Below, one piece after another: positions 50,277-61,094 of a stretch of DNA of 64,000 nt; within the stretch, counting starts at the first letter, position 1, and each line of letters opens with the position of its first letter. The stretch covers positions 49,672,501 to 49,736,500 of the forward strand of contig CM074860.1 of NCBI GenBank assembly GCA_037501455.1, given 5' to 3'. Origin of the DNA: Lantana camara. Its lineage: Eukaryota > Streptophyta > Magnoliopsida > Lamiales > Verbenaceae. The notes under the pieces were generated by a model, which made no database searches, had not been told where the DNA came from, and saw nothing but the letters and a program-made list of their open reading frames with translations. A program made the translations under genes and the position numbers.

Positions 50277-50992
50277 GAGTATAGCGATGCTTTTTCAGCA
50301 AAAATATTGGATGCAGGGCAGTGCAAAGAATTGAAAATGGGTTCACATATAGGTGTGGTTGCGGCATCTGCCAATCCTCCGCATTTCATCCATTTATGTT
50401 ATAACTTATAAGTCTCCTAATGGAGAAGTCAAAACCAAGTGACTTAGTTGGAAAAGACTTGACTTTTGACAGGTAAATATATATGTTAATTTTTTAAATT
50501 GAATTTAGTCCACATTATTTGAGTGGAACAACCTTATATTTGAAAAGTTTTGAACATGTGACTATGATTGAGTGGTGGGTATAATATCAAGACAGAAGCA
50601 GGTTGTTGTATTGGGTTGATGAGATTTGATATGGGAGGCTCGGCAGCAGTGTTTGACGCTGCAAGAGCTCCTGGTCAAATCAAGCCTGCTAGAGTTGAGG
50701 TGGAACTTCCTTTTTCTTTTTTATATTTATGTTGAGAGTTTTTTAGGGATATTCTGTATAGTTGGTTGTTTCATTCTAGGTTATCAGCAGCTGTTACCAT
50801 TCATGTTCATATGTCATATGCTAAATAGTCTATTATTTTTCCTGATTATTAAGATGTGGATTAAGCGAAAATTATTAATCAGTGACATGTATACAGGTTC
50901 ACTTAATTGATTCCACTTGTGAGAATATGATAAGTGGATCAGGTATGTGGCCTGGAGACATCGTTACAGTTTCAAATGGGAAAAAGATTGAG
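50277..50992 (+). pseudogene. Captured leucine aminopeptidase gene fragment (M17 family), with introns
   Basis: Three blocks match the catalytic domain of plant leucine aminopeptidases. 50277-50472 encodes EYSDAFSAKILD, QCKELKMGS and ASANPPHFIHLCY, and, after two frameshifts, GKDLTFD. About 50597-50699 encodes LMRFDMGGSAAV and GQIKP. 50897-50992 encodes [17 protein letters not shown] and SNGKKIE. The gaps have GT-AG borders (donor 50473, donor 50700, acceptor 50896, donor 50993), so genomic DNA, not a cDNA, was captured. Frameshifts, in-frame stops and lost residues show it is not a working enzyme. The sequence stops before the NTDAEGR metal-binding block. Orientation is the same as the hAT transposase. 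Confidence 0.9.
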
Positions 50993-53900
50993 GTATTTTT
51001 CCGAAACAAAGTTATGAGTCTAATGTACACTTTTTTTATTGTCTATGCTCCTTTTTCGGACATTATATCCTATTTCAAATAGGTACGACTTTCTTGTATA
51101 CTCCATTTTCTGGACATATTCACTATACAATACCAGTTTCCCCAACTAAAGTTAAGATATATTAATAAGAGTGTATTTTGGTTCCATTAAAAAGATCATT
51201 TTCAAAAATTAAATCATTGTTGTCATTTGGCATATTTTAGCATCTATTTTTATGTTTTTTCTTTTTCCAGTTCCTTTTTGTAGCATCTATTATCTTTTTA
51301 TAATTTTTTCCGTAACAATTTATATTTTTTGTATGCAGAGAATGATTCCACCAGATTGATTGTTATTTTACAAAGGTCGGACAAGATTGACTTCCATCTA
51401 ATAGAGAATAGAGAATATTTTGACTCTAGGATTTAGTATTTTAAAACAATTTGCTAAAGATTTAGCAATAGATAGAGTGCATGTAATTTTGAATATTCTA
51501 ATATAATGTCAATACAAATATTTTTTATGATATTGAATAATCCAATATTTCTGTTGGGTTGAGTTGATATCTTTGTCTTGTATTATTGAATTGATTTAAT
51601 AATCTTTGCCCATTTTGTTTATATGTTTGGGTGATGAATGAACTTTGATCACAAGCTAGGGAATTGGTTTAGGTTTTTGTTAACAAAATGGTTTGTCACT
51701 AAAAATTACATTTTAAAATTTTAACAACAAAAATTTATCCCTGTAAAAAAAATTATTGTGACAAACATATTTTGTCATGAAAAGTACCCAATTTACTGCA
51801 TCTCTTGTGACAAAATTATGCTATGATGACGATAAAGAAATACTATTGTGACAAATATTTCGTCACAAAAACAAAATTTGTTGTGACAAATCTGACTTTT
51901 GTCACATGATATTGTGACGAATAGAGAAATTGTCGCCCAGACTTTATACGACGGGGCTTTTGCGACAGGGTCTGTGACAAAATATTTCGTCACAACAGAT
52001 CTTTGGTGACAAAATATTCATTTCTTGTGACAAATTTATTTGTCACGAAAAATTGTTTTTTTTGTAGTGGAATCATTGGTTTTGCGTATATGCCCCCACC
52101 ACACACTGGCATTGCATTATGTGACAAGATTTGGAGTTTGTTGGTTGAATGGGGTCTTGATAATAAGGTTTTGACGATGACATTAGATAATGCTTCTGCA
52201 AATGACCTATTTATTCAGTTTTTCAAGGAACAACTTGCGATGAAATGTAAATTATTGGGTGGTGGAGATTATTTGCATGTTCGTTGTTGTGCGCATATCT
52301 TGAATTTAATTGTGTGAGAAGGTTTAAAAGAAATTGATTCTTGTGTTGATGAAGTGCGTGAATGTGTGAAGTATGTGAAGGGTAGTCAAGTGAGAAAGGA
52401 GAGATTTCTTGCTTCCGTTAGGCATTGTGGGGTTTATTCAAGAAAGGGTTTAATACAAGATGTGCCCACTAGATGGAATTCTACCTACTTGATGCTTCGT
52501 AGTTCTTTGCACTATCGTTGAGCATTCAAGCATTTGAAGTTGGTTGACTCGAATTTTAGCCATTGCCCAACAATTGTGGAGTGGGAGAAGGTCGAAAAAC
52601 TTTGTAAGTTTAAAGTGTTTTATGAGGCCACAAACTTGTTTTCTGGGACAAAATATCCTACTGCCAACCTTTACTTCCCTAAAGTTTTTCAAGTTGAGAT
52701 CACATTGCAACATCATTTGACATGTGATGATATGTTTATGAAATCGATGGCCGTGTCTATGTATGAGAAATTTCACAAGTACTGGAGTGATTATAGTACA
52801 TTGTTTGCCATTGCTCTGGTCTTTGATCCGAGATTCAAGATGCAATTTGTGGAATTTGCTTATAAGAAACTTTATGGGGCTGATTCTGATGACGAGGTAA
52901 AGAAGGTGAAAGAGAAATTGTGGTCTTTATTTGATGAGTATATGCTTGATGTTACTAAGTCATCCCCTAGTTTATCTGCATCTGCTTCTTCAAGCTCTCG
53001 TGGTGGTGGCACAATTGATGATTTGCCTTCTCATTCTCCTAGTGGTATATTTGATGTTTTCGAAGTGAGTGTTAATTGTTTTTTGTTCATTAATTATTCG
53101 AACTTATTGTTTGATTTATTTTCATATGATTTTAAACATATATATTTTATTTTTGTAGGAATTTGACTCGATCACAAGCAATGAAGCTCTCCCTCTAAAG
53201 AACCAATTGGAGCATTATTTACATGAACCGAAGATCGATAGAGGTGCGAAGATTGACATTCTTACTCATTGGAAAGCATATTAATATAGGTATCCGGAAC
53301 TTGCTCATATGGCAAAGGATATTTTAAGTGTTCCTATTTCTACGGTTGCCTCTGAGTCGGCTTTTAGCACCGGTGGGAGGATACTTGATCAATATCGTAG
53401 TGCAATGAAACCCGATGTTGTTGAGGCATTGATATGTTGCAAGGATTGGTTATTCGGGGAACAAGGTATGAAATTCATACTTTTAGTTTTTTATTTGTTT
53501 TGTTAAAATATGTCCTCTAATATTCTTTTTTGTTGTAGTTTCTAATGATATCCAATTGGATGAGTTAACCGAAAACATCATGGCTTTGTATTTGAATCAA
53601 AATGATGATCAATCTACTACGGCTACTTGTATTGATGATTGAAAGTAAGTAATCTCTTTTATGTCTCTTATATTTAATATGTGAAAATCATAATAAGAAT
53701 TTAATTCTAGTTAACTTGCATATTCTTTTTTGGTAGGATGGCTTGATGAAGAGTTTGTTGGAAGAAGATGCCCATGATATGGGATTATGCTTTGATGTTT
53801 AATTTGAAGTATTTTGAACTTTTATTTTATAATTGTCTGAAGTTTGTTTTGCTTTGGAGTTAAGTTGAAGTTTATATGGAATTAGGCAGATTTTGGAACA

Positions 53901-54257
53901 AGTGTCTGATGTCTGAAGTTCAGACCACAATTGCCAATTCTATAGTTTTCTTTGTTTTGGAATAACACAATTTATGTTTGAAGTTCATAGCAGAAATGCA
54001 GGTACAAGTTGTTTGTATTTCATTGCTCAAGTGCAGGAACAATTTCTTTGATTTATCGGGTCGGGTCGGGTCAATTCAGGTGGCTCAGGTCATCGGGTTG
54101 ACCTGAAAATTTTCAGGTCGACCCGAACCCAACCCGAACCCGGTAGGTTCAGGTTCGGGTTGACCTTCCCGTGTTCGTTTCGGGTTCGGGTTGGGATTTT
54201 TTCTGTAATACCCCCACCTCAACCTGACCCACCTGAATTGACACCCCTACTTTTATT

Positions 54258-54913
54258 TGAAGACCCCTTCTTGTGTATGTTAATAGTTATTCACTTGTCT
54301 CAAAATGAGAATTATCATTAAACTAAATTAATTATTATTTAATTTTTCACTGCGAGCAACTTGCATCCCCTAATCTAAGGTGGCTCGCCCATATGTGTTG
54401 TGAACTTGTGATAATAACGGTAAAGAAAGTTTTAGTTATGCAATATTATTTTTTTGGAGCTAATCTCCATCATATTTATAAAATAATATTGCATAACTAA
54501 CGCCTTCTAACAATATTACGAGTGTGAGGTGGGTTCGTAAAAAATCAACATCAAAGTCCCACCCATTTAAAAATTGTATTAAACCATAATCTGTCTCCAG
54601 GCATATTGGTTGAAAGTGCATGACCATAACCCTCTGCATTATTTATTCATTAAGAATAGATAATAGTATTACCATACAATTAATAAATTTTTAAAAGATA
54701 TTTTAATTTTAAAAAACAAAGATATCTGGCTCGCGTATATTTCTATGGAAGTTTAATGTGAATACCCACAGACATGAACGTATTCGAGAACCTAATTAAT
54801 TATGAAATTATTGAAGCAATATTTTGTAGAAAGTAGAAACTGCAGAACTAAACAAAACCCCGGCGACATAATCTAAAGATAAATATTCCATAAGATTAAC
54901 TTTTAAATCTTTA
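54258..54913. other. Short AT-rich spacer with a hairpin
   Basis: No gene. It contains the 21-bp perfect inverted repeat at 54432-54500 and ends with the left target duplication of the LINE-like insertion (TTTTAAATCTTTA, 54901-54913). Confidence 0.6.
54432..54500. repeat. 21-bp perfect inverted repeat with 27-nt loop
   Basis: TTAGTTATGCAATATTATTTT at 54432-54452 (arm) is exactly complementary to 54480-54500. It could be a miniature element remnant or a hairpin precursor; no flanking duplication was recognised. Confidence 0.9.
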
Positions 54914-55625
54914 GTTTTAGTTGACTTTAGATTTTAAGTGTTTTCTTTAATTTCTCTTCCTATTCTCTCTCTGAGCAAGGCAAAAGCTTTCCTCTCAACT
55001 CTGATCCGGCGGTGGAGAACACAATTCCACCGTCGGATCGGTCCAGATCTGTTCTGTTTTACTCAATTCTTTTTCGTTCATCGGGATCCACCCAGATCTG
55101 TTGTCACTCTCACGGATCTACGATAAGTTTCATCACCAATCTTCCAGATCTACTGGCATCCTCCCAGATCTAGTGGATGTCTCTGTTCACAGACGATTTC
55201 TTTATATGTTTTTTTTTTCTTTTTGGTATGTTTTCTTTCGTCTCTTCCGTATGGAAGCTTTATCTATTCCGTATAGAAGTTTTGTCCCTTTCGTTTGGAA
55301 GTTTAGTTTTATCTTTTCCTGTGTTTATCTGAGAAATTTTCTGGCTGAGTTATCTGTTGTAGGCCCAGCTATCTGTGCTCAATTCGGAGAAAAAGCGACT
55401 GTGGAACTCCAGCCGCATCAGATCAAGATCAACTTGAGAGGACCAATCTTCAAAGAGTCCTTTTGTTTTGCTAATTGTGATGCTAATATAATAGCTCACA
55501 AATCTATTGGTATTGCGGCTTCGGCCTGCGTTAATTTTTTTGTTATTGCTTCTTGTATTTTTCTTATTGTTACTCATGATTTACTATAATATTCCTCTTT
55601 GAAGGTTTTGGTTGTCAAAAAAAAA
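54914..55625 (+). mobile_element. LINE-like retroposon, internally deleted, with 13-bp target duplication
   Basis: Flanked by perfect TTTTAAATCTTTA copies (54901-54913 and 55626-55638) and ending in an A run at 55617-55625, the signature of target-primed reverse transcription. A pyrimidine-rich, CAGATCT-containing 5' part resembles a non-LTR 5' untranslated region. A reading frame near the 3' end (about 55350-55589) has the ANIIAH motif seen at the end of plant LINE RNase H domains. Most of a LINE is absent, so it is internally deleted or a chimera. The family assignment is tentative; the retroposition signature is firm. Confidence 0.75.
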
Positions 55626-55638
55626 TTTTAAATCTTTA

Positions 55639-56155
55639 ATTAACTTGGGATTTTGTGTACGTGGTCGTGGTAGTGGACACCCGCACACATAATTGAAAAG
55701 TTGCAGTGATAGTTAATCTTATCAATTTGAAAAAGCTTCCCATTTGATGAGATCTAAAATCAATCTGACCCCTTAAAAACAAAAATGTGCTCAAATTAAG
55801 CCTTTAATTCCTAAAAAGATGAACCGTTGTAATTGAGTGATACTTGTACCATAAGAAAACTAGAATTTCAAAAAGTATTTCTTTCCGAAAATAAATACAC
55901 AGTATTTATAGTAGGTGTGACAATACAAAATATTCTTCTGTCACAGGTCATAATCCTGGAATGTTGTAACCCTATTTTTAACGAATTGAATTATTTAAGT
56001 CCAATTCGAGCCTTTACTTAATTTTGGGCCTGTCTTTTCTAATTGGCTCAACCTAGTGAGTGACTATATTTATTTGAAGTATATTAGATCATTCTTCAGC
56101 CCAACCATGTAATTAGGCCTAAAGAAGTTTGCTTTCAAACAATCGGCTGCGTGAT
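55639..56155. other. AT-rich spacer, no gene recognised
   Basis: No coding or transposon signature apart from the 8-bp duplication TGCGTGAT (56148-56155) at its right edge. Confidence 0.6.
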
Positions 56156-56758
56156 TAGGGGTGTACATAAACCCGCATAGCCCGCCTAATCCGCCCGATC
56201 CGAACGGATCCGCCCGAAATCCGTCGGTTGAAATTCTTTAAAATTTAATCGCGGTTGAAAAATATTGCAACCCACCACTTTTCGATCGGATGGTGGGTCT
56301 AAAAATTCAAAACCGCCTAAACCGCAACCCGTTATATGTATATTTATATTTTATATATAGTTGTTGCATAAGACGATTATTATATGTATATCTTATAGAT
56401 TATACATATATATATATGTTGTTTAATAAACTAGAAAGTTATATAATATTATATTTATGAAATCATATTCTTCATTTAATAATATAAATATAATATTATT
56501 TTTAATTTTTAGTCCACTTAAAAATTAGTATGTATTAGTGTTGCAGTAGGTTATAAATTAAAATAAGTTCAAATACTCTTTATATATTTTTTATTATTGA
56601 ATTAAAATTGTAAGTACAAATTTTTTTTATAAAATATATACATAAAACTCATCAAACCGCTAATCCGCCCACAATAAAACCTTTACCCGCTCTACCCGAA
56701 TCGCTCGGTTTGAGAAAATTATTATGTATTTATGGTTTACATTTTTGTGAACCCACAT

Positions 56759-59700
56759 TGTAGCACCCGAGCGTAAGGTACCACATCCCCCGCACCGAGA
56801 CCCGACCCGTATATGTAATGGAAGTCCATACACGTGCCAAATCACGACGAACGGGGACACAACACACAAGCTATGCTAGGGGGGAGCTAACCCTTAATCC
56901 ATTCAAGGATACGATAATATAAAATCAGAGTGAAAACAAAATGCGGAAGCAAATATTAACATATATATCATACCACAAGCTACCAAGCTCCAAAATAGAC
57001 ACACAAGTTCTAATCAAGTATTCCATAGCCCACACGGCCTAACAAAATTATATATGCTCCATATACAAAATCATATACAAAATAGAGTATGAATATGAGT
57101 GAAACATGAAGAGAGTGCTAAACACTAATGCAAGACCTAGACAACTTGTATTCCCGCCTAACACTCCTTAACCTGCACAAAACCACTGAAAAACAAACCG
57201 GGTTCAGTTTATAGGACACTGGTGGGTATAAAACAGGGCATAAGTATAAATATCGTGGAATTTAAACACATACATGTAAGCCATAATCCGGTATGAAGTT
57301 TTACAAAATTTCCCAAGTGGGTAAAACAAGAAGAACATCTACGGGATTACAACTATAATATTCATTCATATTTAAACATAGGGTTTTATGGCCCAGCGAG
57401 TGGGCGTGCACAATCTCTAACCTACTCCTTGTGTAATCATAACGTAATTCATTGTTTATCACTCATATATCTTTCGTGCACATCCATATCATGATCATAA
57501 TCATATACATACACCTTTTTCCTCCGGGTGGTGGACGGGTTTGCAAGGCCCGACCACCTATACATATCATTGTAGCTAGTGGGGTACATTAATCCTCAAA
57601 AGCCTGGTTCACTTTCCTCATCAAAACTCCTAACGAGGTTGGTTTTGCCGTAAATTTGGTTGGAACTAGTATATGGGATCACTGTCGGCCCTTGCCTCCT
57701 TGGGTAGCCACATACACTAAGTCCCTGGGTCCCGTGTTTTCATATCATGCTCTCGCCAAAATCATAGGTAGGATTTCATAAAAGAAAGGTTTACATTTGA
57801 AATCATTTACTCAAGAAAAGACTCGATATATAAATATACTAATTTGGCTCAAATCCTTTCACATAAGGGTATATTAGGTTGTCATAGCTATCAGAAGAGA
57901 AACGCACCTTAAAGTATCAAAAGAAAGACACAAGCGTCTCAAGGCTCGCCCTCATCTCCGACCGTACCCAAATCTGTGCAAAAGAGAAGGTATAAGACTC
58001 AAAATGACCATATATAACACACGACATGCTATGTTCATTCTATGAGATGCATAACAAGTAAAATGATGCCATGAAGTCATGAAATCAAGCAATTCATTCA
58101 ATAAGTGCAAGTATATTCAATACATGAAAGTTTCATATTTAAACGAGTTCATATCTTTCATATTTCATATCAAATTAATTCACGAATTTCATATATCTAT
58201 CATAACACATACTTTAACATGTATACAATTCATATGAATCATAAAAGAAGGTAAAAGTTATCATTTAGGGTTCACAATCCAAGTATCAAAGCATTCACGC
58301 ACGTTATGGAGCAATAAAGGCACGTTCATGCATAACTCGGAAAATAATCATCCAAATCAAGAAAATTCGCAACACACAAGATAACACATTATATGACATG
58401 TTAATGAAGTGTATGAACCAAAAATGAACCGAGAAAACCATGGAAAACATGTTAAAATTTTGAAATCTCATGCATGATATGAGAGGGTCGCGGCCGCAAC
58501 CCATTTCCTTCATGAAATGGTAGCGGCCGCTACCTCCAATTTTCAGCAAATAAGTCCAGATTTCTCGAGGGTCAAAACATGCTCAAAATATGGTCACGGG
58601 GGCGACCTAAAATGCACTGATTTTGGTCACGGGCGCGACCAATAAATCAAGGACAAATAACTTTGCAGCCGTGGTCGCGACCAAGAATGAACTTGGCGCG
58701 ATCGCGGCCTTGACATGCACACCCAACAGAAAATTTCACGCAGCAACAGGTCTGGAAGCTCCCCAACACAAACACCAACAATTAGACAACATAAAGATGA
58801 ATGAAAGAGCAACAAAACATCATGAAGTCAGTCCCTAAACAAGCCACAACCGCTGCACGAATCCAAACATGAGCAAGGAAGGAGAAAAGATCAAGTTTCA
58901 CCAATTTCATTCAAACTTCATTAATGGTATCTCATTTATTACTCAACCACCATATAATAAAAGTCCATAGGGATTAAAGTAGATGTCTTAGGATCAACTT
59001 TCATACATTAAACAAAAGGAATCACAAGGAAACAAGGATAATCAACATATGAGCTCAAAACCTTACTATTCACACATTTCATCAAAGCATGCTCAAAAAT
59101 CCATGAAATTCAGAGATTAAGGTGTCAAAAGGAAGAGGAGAAGGTGGAGAATAACATCCTTAGCTTACCTTTCGAATATAGAGTGAAACGGACGAGAATT
59201 AAGCTCTTGAAGGTGAAAGTGAATAGTATTCTTTTTCTTCTCCAAAGGGGTCTCGGTTTGCAGCTGAGTTTAGGCCTAGTTTTGTGAGTGAAATGGAATG
59301 AGAGACAATTTGGCTGATCAAGGGTTAAGTTAGCTTCAAGTGGGTGCAAGTTTCACTCAATTTGGTTAACTATGGTTCAAGATATGGTTAAAAAGGTGGA
59401 GGGTGATCATTTTAGCGAGATGTCATGTTTCGGGTGAAATTCGGGGGTCCAAACGAGAATAGAAAAATATGAGCTTGGATCATTGACCCAAATCATCGAT
59501 ACAAGTCCAGTGGAGTTGACGGAACTCGAATTCGAGCTCCCGAGCTCAAGATATGCCGCCCGGAACCGGAGGTACGCTAGATGCCCTTTAACCCCCATTT
59601 CGGTCCCGTCTCCAAAATAAAATTCAAAACCACATCAAACGAGATCGAAAACATAAAATGAGCATATAAACATGTTCATAACACATAAATCTACAACATA

Positions 59701-59935
59701 CTAAATTTACACAAAAACCAAAAATCAAATCATATAGAAATGGCACGCGATCAAGTCACATAAAAGCATAACGTTCAAGATGTCATAGAAATTCATATTA
59801 ATAAATTCATATATTCAAAGAATTAATAATTTAAAATAAGAATAGAATATATAAATGCATAATTAAATTAATTTAAATGCGTAAATAGTTATCACATAAA
59901 TCATACTTGTACGACTGAAAAGTCGGGGCGTTACA
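56759..59935 (-). repeat. Solo LTR G
   Basis: 3177 bp, + strand TGTAGCACCC to GGGGCGTTACA. Flanks CACAT (56754-56758) and CGCAT (59936-59940) match at 4 of 5, consistent with an old target duplication with one change. No internal sequence remains. It contains the palindrome cluster (58485-58704), a donor-like GTAAGC (minus strand, starting at 59168) and an acceptor-like GTGCAG (57173-57178). Lineage shared with C and H. Confidence 0.9.
58485..58704 (-). repeat. Six GC-rich palindromes in LTR G
   Basis: GGGTCGCGGCCGCAACCC (58485-58502, one CpG-type mismatch). GGTAGCGGCCGCTACC (58519-58534, perfect). GGTC...GACC forms at 58592-58607 and 58623-58642. TGGTCGCGACCA (58672-58683, perfect). A CGCGATCGCG core near 58697-58706. 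Confidence 0.92.
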
Positions 59936-60001
59936 CGCATATTTCGGGTCGGGTAACATTTTACTTATAAATCCGCCCGTGCCTGACCGTGTTCACCCCT
60001 A

Positions 60002-60764
60002 TGTGTGATAACAACTTTAATGAATTCCTTTAGGAGGTTAGCTTATTCTCATCCAGAGGTATGATCTTACTTTTAACTGCCACGTGGGCTAACTGCACCT
60101 TGGTGACATTGTAACCGTTCGAAACATAGCCTGATTAAAAACGATAAGTTGAGGGCAGTGGTAAAGCATTTATACACCCCGATCCAATTTTATAAACCTT
60201 CATGCATTGCATTCATACGTGAATAATGTGTTTATATGTGACTTACAGTGTTTTAAGGGGGAATTCTCTACCTCTAGCCTAGTTTACTATTCATTTTCTG
60301 AGCCTACTTTGCCAATCTTGTCACTCGAACCTAGAGGTTCATAACTCATGTTTTCCAATCGTTTGAACATGTTTTCCAATCTTCAGAATCCTTTCTTGAA
60401 CCACAAGGGCATTTTAGAAACTTACCGTCAAAAGTTACTATTTATCCTTGAAATGAGTTTTTGATGAAGACACCTTTTGCTACTCAAGTTTATAGTCAAA
60501 TCGATCCTTGTGTCGATACGAGTCTATTGGTATCATTCTTAACTTCAAAATGTATTTCGGATTTTATTTTAAAGGAAACATTTACGAAAAGCCCTACTTA
60601 CTATTCCTACAACGAACAGTTTTTCGTTCGGAGAACTTTTACTCTTCAAATTTACAGTCAAAACACTCCTTGATTTATTTCAAAACATTTGGATATATTA
60701 TACCTCTTAATTCAAGTCCTAGCTTGGTTTTTAAAGAAAACGTTTTCAAAATGAGTTTACTATT
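60002..60764. other. Spacer, no gene recognised
   Basis: Begins with the duplicated TGTGTGAT. A TACACCCCGATCC near 60174 and TTTTAAGGGGGAATTC near 60253 are reminiscent of LTR borders and a polypurine tract, but do not form a consistent element. Confidence 0.4.
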
Positions 60765-61094
60765 TGTAACGCCCCCACCCGTACCAGAACAAGAGGAGAG
60801 CGGCGTCTCAACCCCCGCACTGAAGCACCTCTCAAGTAATGGTGTGAGCCATCACTCAAGAAATACTCCAGCGAACGGCTATCTATCAGAACTATACATG
60901 TACAACGATGTGGCTATGCAGCGGAAAATCAGAGTATTTTAAAACTTTTCAAAACATGTGCGTGATGGCATGTAACAAGCAAGACCATATTGATCGTGTA
61001 AGAGAGACTCGGCATATCAGAACATATAACATATTCACATATAAGTACCGATACAGCAGAGTTCAAAATATCGGTAACAGAGTAGCAGAAAGAG
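60765..61094. repeat. LTR end fragment of another family (J)
   Basis: Begins TGTAACGCCCCCACCCG, an LTR-edge-like sequence unlike A-H, and continues to AAGAG at 61094, where LTR H starts. No primer site or polypurine tract lies on the left, so orientation is undecided. Confidence 0.4.

Larger units (their letters stand above)
47651..52069 (+). mobile_element. Non-autonomous CACTA transposon carrying host gene exons
   Basis: Starts CACTACAAAAAAA and ends TTTTTTTTGTAGTG, 4419 bp, flanked by the 3-bp duplication GAA (47648-47650 and 52070-52072), all diagnostic of the CACTA (En/Spm) superfamily. Both sub-terminal regions (about 47680-48480 and 51690-52050) are filled with TTGTGACAA/TTTGTCAC motifs in both directions. 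No transposase is encoded. The interior contains a leucine aminopeptidase gene fragment with introns at 50277-50992. Other interior sequence (48780-50270) looks gene-like in places but I cannot identify it. Confidence 0.95.
47274..53642 (+). pseudogene. hAT transposase (RICESLEEPER-like), broken
   Basis: Exon pieces at 47274-47650, 52073-53064, 53159-53465 and 53539-53642 with GT-AG introns between the last three. The ATG follows a TTTTCAG acceptor-like site. Recognisable family motifs are TDLWTS at about 47560, a PPPHTG-like block just after the CACTA insertion, DNASAND, and the C-terminal dimerisation block with SESAFSTGGR near 53353. The CACTA element lies after the codon run ...LQKR, in the middle of the catalytic region. 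In-frame stops occur at about 52315, 52519 and 53281. The N-terminus jumps from a BED-like KSKAWDYFG directly to RNTARADV, so the zinc-binding part of BED and the segment after it are missing. The gene is certainly non-functional as it stands. Confidence 0.92.
45412..54249 (+). mobile_element. hAT transposon (BED-type), degenerate, with CACTA insertion
   Basis: Terminal inverted repeats TAGGGGTGTCAA (45412) and TTGACACCCCTA (ends 54249). The flanking 8-mers CTTTTACT (45404-45411) and CTTTTATT (54250-54257) match at 7 of 8, the length expected for hAT. Both ends carry dense GGGTCGGGTT/AACCCGACCC sub-terminal repeats. The transposase inside is broken. Subtracting the CACTA element and its duplicated 3 bp leaves about 4.4 kb, a normal size for a plant hAT element. 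Confidence 0.95.
56156..60001. mobile_element. Non-autonomous hAT-like element split by solo LTR G
   Basis: Ends TAGGGGTGTACA (56156) and TGTTCACCCCTA (ends 60001), flanked by TGCGTGAT and TGTGTGAT (7 of 8 match). Sub-terminal CCGCCC/GGGCGG-type repeats flank an AT-rich core. Removing the LTR leaves about 0.66 kb, with no coding capacity. Its termini are related to, but distinct from, those of the hAT at 45412. Confidence 0.88.

Noticed and set aside
60174..60270. LTR-start-like TACACCCCGATCC and a purine tract
   Set aside because: They do not combine into an element with a consistent order; probably chance or very old debris.
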